Assembly: GCA_012719175.1 (NCBI GenBank)
Contig: JAAYAX010000014.1
Coordinates: forward strand, 1 to 64,000
Direction of reading: 5' to 3'
Length of the DNA: 64,000 bases
From: Methanomassiliicoccus sp.
Lineage (GTDB): Archaea; Thermoplasmatota; Thermoplasmata; Methanomassiliicoccales; Methanomassiliicoccaceae
The translations under genes were made by a program, and so were the position numbers. Shown in pieces: positions 33,153-42,551 of the stretch (the first letter of the stretch is position 1; each line of letters begins with the position of its first letter). The notes below the pieces were generated by a model, which did not search any database, was not told the origin of the DNA, and saw nothing but the letters and a program-made list of their open reading frames with translations.

Positions 33153-33623
33153 GTGAAAGCGGTTGTCATTTACGACACTGTATCGGAGGCAAAGGTAACT
33201 GGCAAGGTGGCCGAGACCATAGTGAGCTGCCTAAAGGCCAACGGAGTATCCGTGGACTCGTACTACGTGGAGGATGTTGCCAAGGCCAACCTCAAGGACT
33301 ATGACTGCATGATCTTGGGCGCACCGACCATGGCCTGGAAGCCCTCGACAAGGATGAAAGGCTTCCTCGATGGCCTAAAGGGAAATCCCATCTCCGGGAA
33401 CTTGGCCGCGACCTTCGACACGCAGCTGAAGTCTTTCATGAGCGGAGACGCCACCAAGCACATGGAGAAGCACCTGAGGGACATGGGCATGAACATCGTC
33501 GTCCCAGCGCTGCTCGCTTACGTGGAGACCAAGGATAAGAGGTATCAGCTCCGGGAAGGTGAGGTCCAGCGGGTCATGACGTGGTGCAAAGAGCTCGCCA
33601 ATGCTCTGAGCCCGAAGTCCTGA
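33153..33623 (+). CDS. Flavodoxin-family protein
   Basis: A 156-residue flavodoxin. AVVIYDTVSEAKVTGKVAE is a variant FMN phosphate loop (T-V-S-E-A-K in place of T-G-N-T) and CMILGAPTMAWKPSTRMK the ring-contact loop, as in flavodoxin domains of FprA-type flavoproteins. The frame extends to 32985, but the GTG at 33153, preceded by GAGGGGG, gives the natural start; upstream codons lack conserved features. It is divergent from the sheath gene. Confidence 0.78.
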   Translation: MKAVVIYDTVSEAKVTGKVAETIVSCLKANGVSVDSYYVEDVAKANLKDYDCMILGAPTMAWKPSTRMKGFLDGLKGNPISGNLAATFDTQLKSFMSGDATKHMEKHLRDMGMNIVVPALLAYVETKDKRYQLREGEVQRVMTWCKELANALSPKS

Positions 33624-33741
33624 AAGGTTCAAATCTTCATAGAGAGGAAGGTGCGGGGCATGCCGCTGTCTGGCTCAAGATGTCCGCATATGACCGGATT
33701 GACCAACAGCGCCGTCTAGGAGTCACGATGGCCCTCATTCG

Positions 33742-36700
33742 TCATCTGTACCTTCTCTTGACCATCACCGTTCCGAGAACGATGGTGGTTGCCAGGGCAA
33801 GGATGAGCGCGAGAAGCAAGGCGTTGCTGCCCACATTCCCATCATCGGCGGCCGACAACCTGGAGGTGCCCATGGAGGTGCCCTCTCCACCTACCACCTT
33901 CACGTCCATGGTCAGGGGCTCGAACCCTTCCTGCTCCACATTTATGGTATAGGAGCCAGCCGTGATGTTACTGAAGGTGTACTGGCCGAAGGCATTTGTG
34001 CTGGTGGTCATTCCGCTGCTCAGCTCCACTATCACATTGGCTAAGGGAGTGCCTTCTTCATTCGTCAGCGTTCCGCTGATATCCCCGGTCCCTACGGAGC
34101 TGAACATCCATGTTGTTCCCACTTCATTGCCGGCGAGGTCCTGACCATGCACGACCACGGAATAGTGGCGATCCCTCTCCAAGAAGGGGGGTGTGCACCT
34201 GGCCTCGTTTCCGCTCCAGGATATGGGCGTTTGGACACCGTCTACTGTTATGATCACAGAAGCAGTTCTCATCGTCTCGGAGAACTGGATGACTATGTCC
34301 GAGGTCATATCGACGCTATCACCAGTGGGTGTGACCTCGGCAGTGGGGGCCACGGTGTCGATTATGACGGACACGGAGCGCTCACATAGGTTTCCCGCCG
34401 CGTCGTATGCACGCACGTATAGAGTACAACATCCGTCATCCAGGTCTGTAAAGAAGTGGCTTGTCGATGTTGTGGAGATCCAGGTGATGCCGTCGATGCT
34501 TACCTCATAGTGGCCTATCAGCGACAGAGCATCGCTGGCCGACCAGGTAATAGTGACCGAGGAGGTGTTGAGATACGAGCCATCGACAGGCGGGAAAAGG
34601 ACGAGGTCTGGACCGGTGGAGTCCTGGATGAAGGATACCGAGGCTACAGTAGCATGTCCGGCCGCATCAGTCACCTTGACATATGCGGTGTGGAAACCGT
34701 CGCCCGCCTGGAACTCATAGGTTGTCCCGTACACGCTGGTCCAGGTGCTCCCATCAAAGCTGACCTCCGTCAACATTATGCCCGAGTTGTCGGAGGCGAA
34801 CCACGTAAGGACGCTGCTCCCTACAAACTCACTGCTGGTGGGCGCGGTGATGGTCAGCACGGGGGCGGACATATCGATCCTGACCACGATGGACCTTATG
34901 ATCTCGGTGTTACCGGCCGCGTCGATAGAATAGTATTGAACGGTGTGGCTGCCATCTCCGCTAACGATGAAGCTGTCGCCGTACTCGGTCCATGGGCCGC
35001 TGTCGATCCTGTACCTAATGGAGGAGACACCACTGGATGTGTCGCTGAGCGTTAACGTCACCGTCACATTGTAGGGGTTCCAGTGCGGGGGTGAGGCTCC
35101 ATCGGTGGACACTGCGGTGACGGGGGCGGTGTGATCGTAGATAGTACTGGCGTCGTAGAACAGGGGCTCGTTCTCCATGTTGCCTGTGAGGTCTGTGGCC
35201 ACGGAGTAGAATCTATACTCCCCCTGCTGGCCACCAACCTCATCGAAATAGAACATGACACTGGTGCCGCTCCATACGCCCGAGGGATTGTTTGAGGGCG
35301 CATACAGGGTGTAGGTCCCAGAGCCTCCAAAGCTGTAGTAGATCTGCAAGTTCCCATCCCATTGGGCGGACCCATCTATCACATGGCACGCCAGGGCAGT
35401 GGTGTTCGATGACGTGAAGGCCGGTAGTGGGCCCACGAATGAGGATGGGACAGTGGTATCGGCTACCGTCAGAACTATGTCGTCGAGGTAGACGCCCTCA
35501 TATTCGTCGTTCAAGGCATCGCTATGGAAGCTGAACCTGACCATGGTCGTCCCGTTGGATAAGTGGAGCTGAGCGTGATCCCAGCCTCCAGAGAATGTAA
35601 GAGGCTGTGTCCATATCTGTACCCATCCTCCTTGCACATTATACGCCTCAATGTACAGTCGGTCAGGAAGACTGCTGCCTCCGGTCGAGGCCCAATAATG
35701 GAAGGTGAGGTGGACCAGACCATGATCTGTTAGGTCCGGTAGGTTCATCAGCAAGTAACTTTCCATGTTGGTGTCGTAATATCCGTTGATCACGTTCGGA
35801 TAACCGTTCGTACCGCTCCCCGAGGCCGCGCACCAGGCGCTGGACGACCCGGAGCTCGATATTTTACCAATGATGCCCCAGGTGTCGGTCCCGGATGCGG
35901 TGTTCTCGTCGGAGCATCCAATGTCAGATGATGAATCCTCGAAACCTGTGTACGCGATGACCTCTGATCCGGTCCACTGGACGTTGTCGATTCGGCCACA
36001 ATCCCCGCCGGCACTGACAAACTCGTCCTTCTCGTAGCTCCAGGTCAGATTGTGCAGGCCCGAAGGGAGGACGAGGTCCATCCTCGCCCAACCTTGCTCC
36101 CCTGATATCTCGTAGATAGGGGAACCGTCCACATGGAAGCGTAGGAAATCGTAGCCTGTCTCCGAGGACACCTTCCAATCGAAGGAAATGGTGCCTGGAC
36201 CGTCCACGAAGGCGATGAACATGGATGCGTTCCTGTCCCCAACATCACCGCTTTGCAGCGAGGACGAGCTTCCGTTGCCCGAATCCACGGCCACCCACTG
36301 GGCATTTCCAGCGAAGCTCAGAGCCTGATAGTCCCAATCGAGGGCATCGCCCGTGGAGATCTCGCTCAGAGGCCTCTGCGACAAATACGATCGACATGGG
36401 ATGACCGCGGGAAGCCCGGAGGCCATGTCGGTGATCGTGCTCGCCTTTCCATGACAGTAGCCGTTTGCATATTCCTCTACGCGGAAGGAGGAAAGCGTGG
36501 GACTCTCCCCAGAGGAATAGGCGATCACCGAGCTCCCGATCTCCAGGACGATATCCACCGTGGACAGGCCTAGATAGCTTGAGAGCGCGGATATGTCCAG
36601 GCACATGAAATAGGGCATCCCATAGATCGTCGGGGAGCCCCCTGTGTACGCGCAGATATAAGGCTCGACTATGGCCAGGGTTTGTCCGCTGGAAACGCTG

Positions 36701-37860
36701 ACAGCTGAGATCGTGATCCTGGCGTCCCTTCCAGGGGCCACATCGTAGTGCCACACCGCCAGGGCCGAGGGCGTGTCCTCCTCCAGGGTGACGAACCCCG
36801 CTTCTCCCCCGTGGCTGACCAGTTCCAGGAAGGCATCGTAGGTGATGTAGTAAAAGCCTTCTTCGCCCCAGTCCGAACCCCAGGAGTTGGCGACCTTGAA
36901 AACGCCCTGTTCCCCGTTATCGCTCATCCCATCGTAGTAACCCACGATGGTCTGGGCGTGATTGGGCTCCAGGGCGGAGTACTCGCCGGAGGAGATGATG
37001 TTGTTCCTGTTCCCCTTCCAGTCAGCGAAATTGTACAAGAACTCGCTGGCATAGATGGAAAAAACCACAGGGGTCCCCGAAGACAATAGCGACTTGATGG
37101 TGGTGATCTCGGTCAGAGCGTTGTAGGATATGGCGTGGTAAGAATCGGCCTGATAGGCTGCGGCCTCCCTCCACGCCTTCTCGCCCCCCCATACATTGGC
37201 GTTTGTCTGATAGGGCATGGTCTCCAGTGTGGCCACGCCGATGGTCTTCGCCACCTCAGTGTTGGCCCCCAGATAACTGCCCAGGTCAGACCCGCCGTTC
37301 TGAAGATCGTACGTCCACAATGGGCTTAACAGTTCAGAAGGGTAGTTGAACGATGCGTTCGTCCAGCCGTTAGCCTTCGCCGTCAGGTATCCTAGGGCAT
37401 AGTAGATCTCCGCCCACGCTCCGCAGGACCCGAGACTGCTCTGGTCCCCGATCGCCGGGAAATATACGGATGTGGACAGGTCCACGCTGGAGGATCCACT
37501 GAGAGATGGCGCTGTCACACGGTCAACAACGGAAACATTGCCCACCATCGCCCCCCACTCCTCTGATGTAGGTTTCCTGAGGCCGGTGGCCTTCACCGCG
37601 GGTGCGGAGTTACCATCATAGACGCCGATGGTGGACCTCAGCTCCTCCATCTCGCTCTGGGTCATAAGGTGGGATTCGGTGATCAGTGGATCGGCATCAT
37701 CGGAGGGGTCGCCGATCTCAACAATATCGTTGCCGCCTGGGCCTTCCACATCATCACTGCTATCACCGGCCATCGATAGCTCTACCGGTGCAGATAGCAT
37801 CGATACCATGAACATCAGGCAAAGGCCGATGGCGGAGATCGGTGGGATGGGGCGCATCAT
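33742..37860 (-). CDS. Giant papain-like surface protease with Ig-like domains
   Basis: A 1372-residue secreted protein. An N-terminal signal segment (about 8-30) is followed by a C1A peptidase domain: Q140, catalytic C146 (DQSSLGSCGAWA), H301 (PNHAQTIVGYYDG) and N325 (VANSWGSDWGEEGFYYIT). Downstream are a lectin-like domain (about 362-480), a MAM-like jelly-roll region, several Ig/bacterial adhesion-like repeats with T-V-T-W-S-A-S-D motifs, a carboxypeptidase-regulatory-like domain (about 1270-1330), and a C-terminal membrane helix with basic tail (LLLALILALATTIVLGTVMV, KRRYR). It probably sits on the cell surface and processes proteins or peptides. It is paralogous to the gene at 55459-58737. 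Confidence 0.9.
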   Translation of the reverse strand: MMRPIPPISAIGLCLMFMVSMLSAPVELSMAGDSSDDVEGPGGNDIVEIGDPSDDADPLITESHLMTQSEMEELRSTIGVYDGNSAPAVKATGLRKPTSEEWGAMVGNVSVVDRVTAPSLSGSSSVDLSTSVYFPAIGDQSSLGSCGAWAEIYYALGYLTAKANGWTNASFNYPSELLSPLWTYDLQNGGSDLGSYLGANTEVAKTIGVATLETMPYQTNANVWGGEKAWREAAAYQADSYHAISYNALTEITTIKSLLSSGTPVVFSIYASEFLYNFADWKGNRNNIISSGEYSALEPNHAQTIVGYYDGMSDNGEQGVFKVANSWGSDWGEEGFYYITYDAFLELVSHGGEAGFVTLEEDTPSALAVWHYDVAPGRDARITISAVSVSSGQTLAIVEPYICAYTGGSPTIYGMPYFMCLDISALSSYLGLSTVDIVLEIGSSVIAYSSGESPTLSSFRVEEYANGYCHGKASTITDMASGLPAVIPCRSYLSQRPLSEISTGDALDWDYQALSFAGNAQWVAVDSGNGSSSSLQSGDVGDRNASMFIAFVDGPGTISFDWKVSSETGYDFLRFHVDGSPIYEISGEQGWARMDLVLPSGLHNLTWSYEKDEFVSAGGDCGRIDNVQWTGSEVIAYTGFEDSSSDIGCSDENTASGTDTWGIIGKISSSGSSSAWCAASGSGTNGYPNVINGYYDTNMESYLLMNLPDLTDHGLVHLTFHYWASTGGSSLPDRLYIEAYNVQGGWVQIWTQPLTFSGGWDHAQLHLSNGTTMVRFSFHSDALNDEYEGVYLDDIVLTVADTTVPSSFVGPLPAFTSSNTTALACHVIDGSAQWDGNLQIYYSFGGSGTYTLYAPSNNPSGVWSGTSVMFYFDEVGGQQGEYRFYSVATDLTGNMENEPLFYDASTIYDHTAPVTAVSTDGASPPHWNPYNVTVTLTLSDTSSGVSSIRYRIDSGPWTEYGDSFIVSGDGSHTVQYYSIDAAGNTEIIRSIVVRIDMSAPVLTITAPTSSEFVGSSVLTWFASDNSGIMLTEVSFDGSTWTSVYGTTYEFQAGDGFHTAYVKVTDAAGHATVASVSFIQDSTGPDLVLFPPVDGSYLNTSSVTITWSASDALSLIGHYEVSIDGITWISTTSTSHFFTDLDDGCCTLYVRAYDAAGNLCERSVSVIIDTVAPTAEVTPTGDSVDMTSDIVIQFSETMRTASVIITVDGVQTPISWSGNEARCTPPFLERDRHYSVVVHGQDLAGNEVGTTWMFSSVGTGDISGTLTNEEGTPLANVIVELSSGMTTSTNAFGQYTFSNITAGSYTINVEQEGFEPLTMDVKVVGGEGTSMGTSRLSAADDGNVGSNALLLALILALATTIVLGTVMVKRRYR

Positions 37861-38121
37861 CGTTCCTGTCGCTGCTTTGGCTCAATAAAATTATTTAATA
37901 TGTTTTTATACTTTCACTTCTATAAATCAAACAGCGAAATATTGTCATAACGAAATAAGGCCCCTCAGGCGTGATGATCCATGTCAGTGTCGATCGTGGT
38001 GATCGATACAAACTGGAGACCTGCGTTGAAAAGGTCGAGTGAGGCAGGGAAGCATCAGCTGAGCTGAGCAAAAGGCCTACGTCTATGATATCTCTAAATC
38101 ACCTACTCCCAGCATACGGGT

Positions 38122-38466
38122 TTATCTGGGATGCTCAGCAGTCGGGGAAGATCCTGTCGATCCGATTACCCAACTGAGATAGTCCACCGAACCCTCAGCG
38201 ACATCGTATCGGACTATACAGGGAACATCGTAGGGATGCAGCTGCTTGATCGTCTTTACCACATTATAGAAGTCCTGGGAACGGATCTTCAGGATAGAGG
38301 CGAACTCCGTGGCCTCCTCGATCTCTCCCTTCCACCGGTAGATGGAGCTTACGGCGAAGATGTTGGAGCAGGCCGCGAGGCGTAGCTCTATCAACGACCT
38401 GGAAATGGCACGAGCGGTTCGCTCGTCGGGATAAGTTACGAAAACTGAGGACACCTCATTTTTCAT
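38122..38466 (-). CDS. cutA: CutA1-like divalent-cation tolerance protein
   Basis: A 114-residue protein of the CutA family: SSVFVTYPDERTARAISRSL, AACSNIFAVSSIYRWKGEIE, the copper-region cysteine in LAACSNI, and TIKQLHPYDVPCIVRYDV. CutA forms very stable trimers; its role in metal tolerance is not settled. Family length (about 105-115) matches. The neighbour is the giant protease, with a separate promoter region between. Confidence 0.88.
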   Translation of the reverse strand: MKNEVSSVFVTYPDERTARAISRSLIELRLAACSNIFAVSSIYRWKGEIEEATEFASILKIRSQDFYNVVKTIKQLHPYDVPCIVRYDVAEGSVDYLSWVIGSTGSSPTAEHPR

Positions 38467-38909
38467 GTATCTAAAAAGGCAGTAATTGCGATAAGAAGCC
38501 TGTCTCCTTTAATGAAAGAAGTCCACTGGATATCGAAAAAGGGGATTCCGTCAAGAAGTGCTCCATCTCCTATCCAGACAACAACCTGATCCTCATATCA
38601 AAGCCGTGAAAACTCTTATAACGAGGCTTCCAGAAACCTCTTTTTTTTCCGCTCGAGAGAGTCATGATCAATTCCCCCGATCCTGCCTCTTGGTCGGGGA
38701 GGACGTTCCACTGAATGACAATTATGTTCTCCATTCTATCTTATTCATGCCAAGGGAGTAAGATGTCCAGGATATTCGCCAACTCCCGTCATACCGTCAG
38801 GCGTTAGGATCACGAAAAAGTGATATGATCTATGATATGTCGGTGAGGATGAAAAATATGCATTAAAGGCTTATTATCTCTCAATTTCATTGTCATTGAA
38901 GGTTATTCC
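38467..38909. other. Intergenic, no gene seen
   Basis: About 440 bases between CutA (leftward) and the small monooxygenase-like gene (rightward). A 67-codon frame at 38558 has no ribosome binding site or family features. I see no strong hairpin. Confidence 0.5.
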
Positions 38910-39194
38910 ATGGAAGTGGTTCTCATCCTGTTTAAAAGCGACCTGCCCAAGGATAAGGTCATAAGTAACTTCGAGGCAAGAGCGGACCTTTATCGTGCCG
39001 TGCCTGGCCTAGTGCAGAAGTATTACATCCATGACGAAGCGACCGGTCATTTTGGTGGCATCCATATCTTCGATTCCATTGGGAGTGCTGAGGCGTTCAT
39101 GAGCTCGGATCTGGCGAAGAGCATCGGCAGTACACAAAAATCCCATGAGCCGCCGACCGTTCGACTCCTTCATGTGGACCTGGTCCTTCATTGA
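38910..39194 (+). CDS. Small YdhR/ABM-like dimeric alpha-beta barrel protein
   Basis: A 94-residue protein, MEVVLILFKSDLPKDKVISN, with the ferredoxin-like fold pattern of YdhR and antibiotic biosynthesis monooxygenases: an N-terminal strand, a helix with YRAVPGLVQKYYIHDEATGH, then GGIHIFDSIGSAEAFMSSDL. YdhR-like proteins carry H-x-GG-x-Y motifs; here HFGGIHIFDS corresponds. Catalytic activity is not predictable. It has its own promoter region. Cofactor and substrate are unknown. Confidence 0.7.
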   Translation: MEVVLILFKSDLPKDKVISNFEARADLYRAVPGLVQKYYIHDEATGHFGGIHIFDSIGSAEAFMSSDLAKSIGSTQKSHEPPTVRLLHVDLVLH

Positions 39195-39323
39195 GGCCAA
39201 CATTCAACTGGCGATGCGAAAGGCTCAATTGGATCAAAAGAAAGGTGTTTAGCCGTCCAGATCATATTTTGCCAAATAACGCCAGATTCACCTTGAAGAA
39301 CAGTAGATTGGATAAAGGTTGAG

Positions 39324-39398
39324 TGCTCCCGCCGGGATTTGAACCCGGGTGTCGGACTCGAAAGGCCCGAATGATTGACCGGACTACACTACGGGAGC
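39324..39398 (-). tRNA. tRNA-Glu (anticodon UUC)
   Basis: Read on the minus strand: GCTCCCG acceptor (39398-39392), T arm CCGGG-TTCAAAT-CCCGG, anticodon loop CTTTCGA with TTC, and 3' end CGGGAGC followed by discriminator A at 39324. The anticodon stem is CGGGC/GTCCG with one G-T pair. No CCA is encoded and no intron is seen. Confidence 0.93.
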
Positions 39399-39420
39399 GA
39401 GTGGCAGTTCGATAAGAGAA

Positions 39421-39432
39421 GTTATACTTAAT
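39421..39432 (-). promoter_or_regulatory. TATA box of tRNA-Glu
   Basis: On the minus strand, AAGTATAAC is centred about 26 bases before the tRNA start, preceded by GATTA as possible BRE. Spacing matches archaeal tRNA promoters. Confidence 0.65.
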
Positions 39433-39515
39433 CCTTGTTGGGAAAGGACGAGCTTGTCCGATTTGGGAAGACCCTATGGCAGAAGAGCTAGACCGGTCTC
39501 TTCCTCTCGCTCAAA

Positions 39516-41270
39516 TTATGGCCTCGCACCAGAAGGAGCGGTCGCCGTATTCAAGTTCGCACTGGACGGGACCTTGACAGGTCCATTTATCCTCGTTGTG
39601 AGACGATATTTACCGGTCGGCACCCCGATGATGAAGGTGACCCCCTTGCCCGGTTCACCCATCTCGGCGATGGTCATGCCGCTATGTTTTAGGATCGCCT
39701 TGGAGAGGTACAGCCCCAGGCCAGTCCTTCTTCCACAGCCTTTGGTGAAAAGGTTCTGCCTGAAGGCCTCGGGTATGCCCTCCCCGTCATCACAATATAT
39801 GACGTCCAGACCTCCCTCTCTTTCCTTCGAGGTGATGGTGATCCGTGACACCGTCCCGCCGTGTGCCATGGAGTTGTCCACGAGATTGTAGAGCACCTTC
39901 TCCAGCAGAGCATCGGCCAACATCTCAAGACCGTTGACGTCCTGGACCATACGGGCCCCTTTGAGGTTGACGGTCCCCTCGATCCTTTGTAACACCTTGC
40001 CCAAGTCCTGCCACTCGGGAGCGCGCTGACCCATCTCCTGATAGTCCTTGGCGAACGTAAGCTGTCCCTTGATCACCTGGGCGGCCTGAGAGATGGAAGC
40101 GAGGTGCCTCTTTACATCCGGAGCATCGACCTTCAGGTCCGCCAGGGAAGCATGGCCCTCGAGGATGGTCAGCTGGTTGAGGACATCATGACGCGTTATG
40201 CTGTTCATGAGTTCGAGCATATCATTCGCATTCCGAGCCTCCTCCTCCGCCCGCACCTGCGGGGTGACCTCTCTCAAGGTGATGTTTCGGCCCACCACGA
40301 TACCGTCATGATCCCTGACGGAGAATATCCTGATGACGAAGAAACGGTCCGGTAGCAGCTCGTGCACCCCGCCCTCGTTGAGGACAGGCTCGGAGGCGCT
40401 GTTCAGCCGCTCCATCGGGAACCGTGGGAACACCGCATCTAATCTTTCATCATCGACGGGACGCCCGTCCTCCACCAGGGTCTCCACGGATGGGTTGTGG
40501 AACATGATGACGTTCTTATCGTCAAGGATCATGATCATGCCCTTCATCGTGCTCACTGCTTTGTCCAACGCATAGGGGATCATGGAGAACAGCTCGAAAC
40601 CAAAAGCCCCGATGAACAGCAGGACATTACTGACAAGGAAGCCTAGGGAGACGAGGAGGCAACCAGGAAGAACGTAGACGTCCTGGTAGTTCAGCACCAC
40701 GATGATGACCTGCAACCCGCAGGCCATGCAGGTGATCCCCACCCGGTAGCGATGGGCTCGGGAGACATGAATGTAGTGCCAGATCAGAGCTATCATTCCC
40801 GATGTCAGGAGAGTTACGGCATAGACCACATAGGCAAGGAAGAAGGGGCCGTAAACAGCATCGAAGGAGCGGTAGAAGTCATCGGAGATCTGGGTGCTGA
40901 CGTAGAACAGGTGATGGTAGGGATTGGTGATCAACGCTAGGTAGAAGATCACCGCGGGAACGCTTATTGCAACCAGCAGCCTACGATCCAACTTCAACTT
41001 CGTGGAGAATTGGAAAGTGAAAACGAAGAACAACGGCAAGGAGGCCAGATATCCAATGTACTCTATGTTGTTCCACCACAGCTTGGTGGAGAGATCCGGA
41101 GAGGAGGCGTCCAGGAGGTAGGCCCAGACGATTATGGTCTCGGCCATCATAAGAAGGGCGAAGGGCCTTCGGAAGTCACGTCGGCTTCGTCTCCACGCCA
41201 TCACTGCCAGACCGGTCGAAATGACGGTCAGGAGCACCGCAATGACTATTAGGAACGCTACGTCCTCCAT
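39516..41270 (-). CDS. Membrane sensor histidine kinase (7TM-type sensor, PAS, kinase)
   Basis: A 584-residue kinase. Seven hydrophobic segments in the first about 240 residues form a histidine-kinase 7TM sensor, followed by a PAS domain (about 245-350, KGMIMILDDKNVIMFHNPSV), then the H-box SITRHDVLNQLTILEGHASL and ATPase (NLVDNSMAHGG, YCDDGEGIPEA, RTGLGLYLSKAIL). The H-box resembles that of the kinase at 26131-27309, so the two are of the same subfamily. There is no nearby response regulator. The start is ATG 41270; the upstream region carries AT-rich promoter sequence. Ligand unknown. Confidence 0.87.
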   Translation of the reverse strand: MEDVAFLIVIAVLLTVISTGLAVMAWRRSRRDFRRPFALLMMAETIIVWAYLLDASSPDLSTKLWWNNIEYIGYLASLPLFFVFTFQFSTKLKLDRRLLVAISVPAVIFYLALITNPYHHLFYVSTQISDDFYRSFDAVYGPFFLAYVVYAVTLLTSGMIALIWHYIHVSRAHRYRVGITCMACGLQVIIVVLNYQDVYVLPGCLLVSLGFLVSNVLLFIGAFGFELFSMIPYALDKAVSTMKGMIMILDDKNVIMFHNPSVETLVEDGRPVDDERLDAVFPRFPMERLNSASEPVLNEGGVHELLPDRFFVIRIFSVRDHDGIVVGRNITLREVTPQVRAEEEARNANDMLELMNSITRHDVLNQLTILEGHASLADLKVDAPDVKRHLASISQAAQVIKGQLTFAKDYQEMGQRAPEWQDLGKVLQRIEGTVNLKGARMVQDVNGLEMLADALLEKVLYNLVDNSMAHGGTVSRITITSKEREGGLDVIYCDDGEGIPEAFRQNLFTKGCGRRTGLGLYLSKAILKHSGMTIAEMGEPGKGVTFIIGVPTGKYRLTTRINGPVKVPSSANLNTATAPSGARP

Positions 41271-41389
41271 TGCGCTGGAACCATATGAATTAGGATTTAA
41301 TCATATCTTGGTGATTATTATAAATTGTTATTATATCATCCAGGACGATGGACCGGAGCCATATATCGTGATAAGGATATCTGGGTTCC

Positions 41390-41926
41390 ATGGCCCTAAC
41401 GGAAACCGTGAGAATGGTCGGAGGATTGATGGAGTTGGCAGCCCGCACCGCCCCCAAGGCTGCGGGTCAGGACTTTATCGAGGCGCGAGTCCTGGATGAT
41501 GATGAAAGGATAGCCCTGGGCGATGACATGATCGCACTAGCCCAAGAACGTTCCTCGCCCAACTGGACACGGGACGGCCAGAACGTCCTGGACAGTTCCG
41601 CGGTGGTCCTGATCAGCCTCATGCCCCATCCCGGGGCGGGCCTGGACTGCGGGGCCTGCGGGTTCCCGGGCTGCAAGGAGTTCAACGAGCGCACCGTCGA
41701 TAATGATTTTAACGGACCCAATTGCGCCCTGCGCCTTCTGGACCTGGGCATCGCTCTGGGATCGGCGGCCAAGGTGGCCTCCGAGCTCAACGTGGACAAC
41801 AGGATCATGTACCGCATCGGGGTGTCCGCACGCAGGCTAGGTCTGACAAAGGCGAACGTCTGTCATGGCATACCCCTCTCGGCGACCGGGAAGAACATAT
41901 TCTTCGACCGCGTGGTCAGGAAGTGA
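41390..41926 (+). CDS. DUF2148 ferredoxin-domain protein
   Basis: A 178-residue protein of the DUF2148 family. It has a 4Fe-4S-type cysteine group near LDCGACGFPGCKEFNERTV and NGPNCALRLLDLGIALGSAA, then the conserved RIMYRIGVSARRLG and CHGIPLSATGKNIFFDR. The conserved glycine/cysteine layout suggests an iron-sulfur protein found in methanogens and other anaerobes. Function unknown. It is a single gene with its own promoter region. Confidence 0.8.
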   Translation: MALTETVRMVGGLMELAARTAPKAAGQDFIEARVLDDDERIALGDDMIALAQERSSPNWTRDGQNVLDSSAVVLISLMPHPGAGLDCGACGFPGCKEFNERTVDNDFNGPNCALRLLDLGIALGSAAKVASELNVDNRIMYRIGVSARRLGLTKANVCHGIPLSATGKNIFFDRVVRK

Positions 41927-42127
41927 GCGCCCTGGCTATAGGCTGTGCTGCTTAGGTTTAGTAGTAGTGCTGACGAGTCGTGTTGGTCCGTCAAGGATAT
42001 ATCAAATAATCTCTCTCCTTGCAGCTTTCTGGGGGGTAGTCGAAAGTGCTTTTCTTCCTCACGAGAAAAAAGAAAAAAGATCGTCGTCATCCGTCCCACC
42101 TTTGTACAGGAGGTTCTGTGGCGACAA

Positions 42128-42211
42128 TGTCTATATAAGGGGGGCGAATATGTCAAAGCAGGTCGCGACATATAAAGCGATTTCAAATCACATATTCACC
42201 GGAGGCCTCAT
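42128..42211 (+). promoter_or_regulatory. Promoter region of aIF1A
   Basis: Two TATA-like boxes are present: GTCTATATAAGG near 42129-42140 and ACATATAAAG near 42168-42177. The latter would start transcription about 15-20 bases before the TTG at 42212, and GGAGG at 42201-42205 is the ribosome binding site. Confidence 0.6.
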
Positions 42212-42538
42212 TTGACCCAATTTGATTCCGAAGAGACGAACGAGGAGATAACGCGATGTCCGTTCCCTAACCGCAAGGAGGGAGAGATGTTCGGCGTCGC
42301 CGACCAGTTGTTAGGCGCCTCCCGCATCAAGGTGATGTGCGAGGACGGCACTGCACGCATGGGACGCATACCTGGGAAGATACGCAAGCGCATGTGGATC
42401 CGTGAGGGTGACCTCCTCATCGTCAAGCCCTGGGAGTTCCAGGGGGATAAGGCGGACATCATGTACCGCTACACCAAGACGCAGGCCAGCTACCTGCATC
42501 GCCGCAAGGCCATCCCCAAGAACCTGGACGTATTCTAA
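42212..42538 (+). CDS. Translation initiation factor aIF1A
   Basis: A 108-residue protein with the aIF1A/eIF1A OB fold: RCPFPNRKEGEMFGVADQLL, KVMCEDGTARMGRIPGKIRK then MWIREGDLLIVKPWEFQGDK, AMYRYTKTQ-like tail. It helps position initiator tRNA and accurate start choice on the small subunit. The start is a TTG at 42212, six bases after GGAGG; no ATG is suitably placed. It heads the aIF1A-RIO1-KH cluster, which is conserved in archaea. Confidence 0.92.
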   Translation: MTQFDSEETNEEITRCPFPNRKEGEMFGVADQLLGASRIKVMCEDGTARMGRIPGKIRKRMWIREGDLLIVKPWEFQGDKADIMYRYTKTQASYLHRRKAIPKNLDVF

Positions 42539-42551
42539 GGCGGTATCGGCC

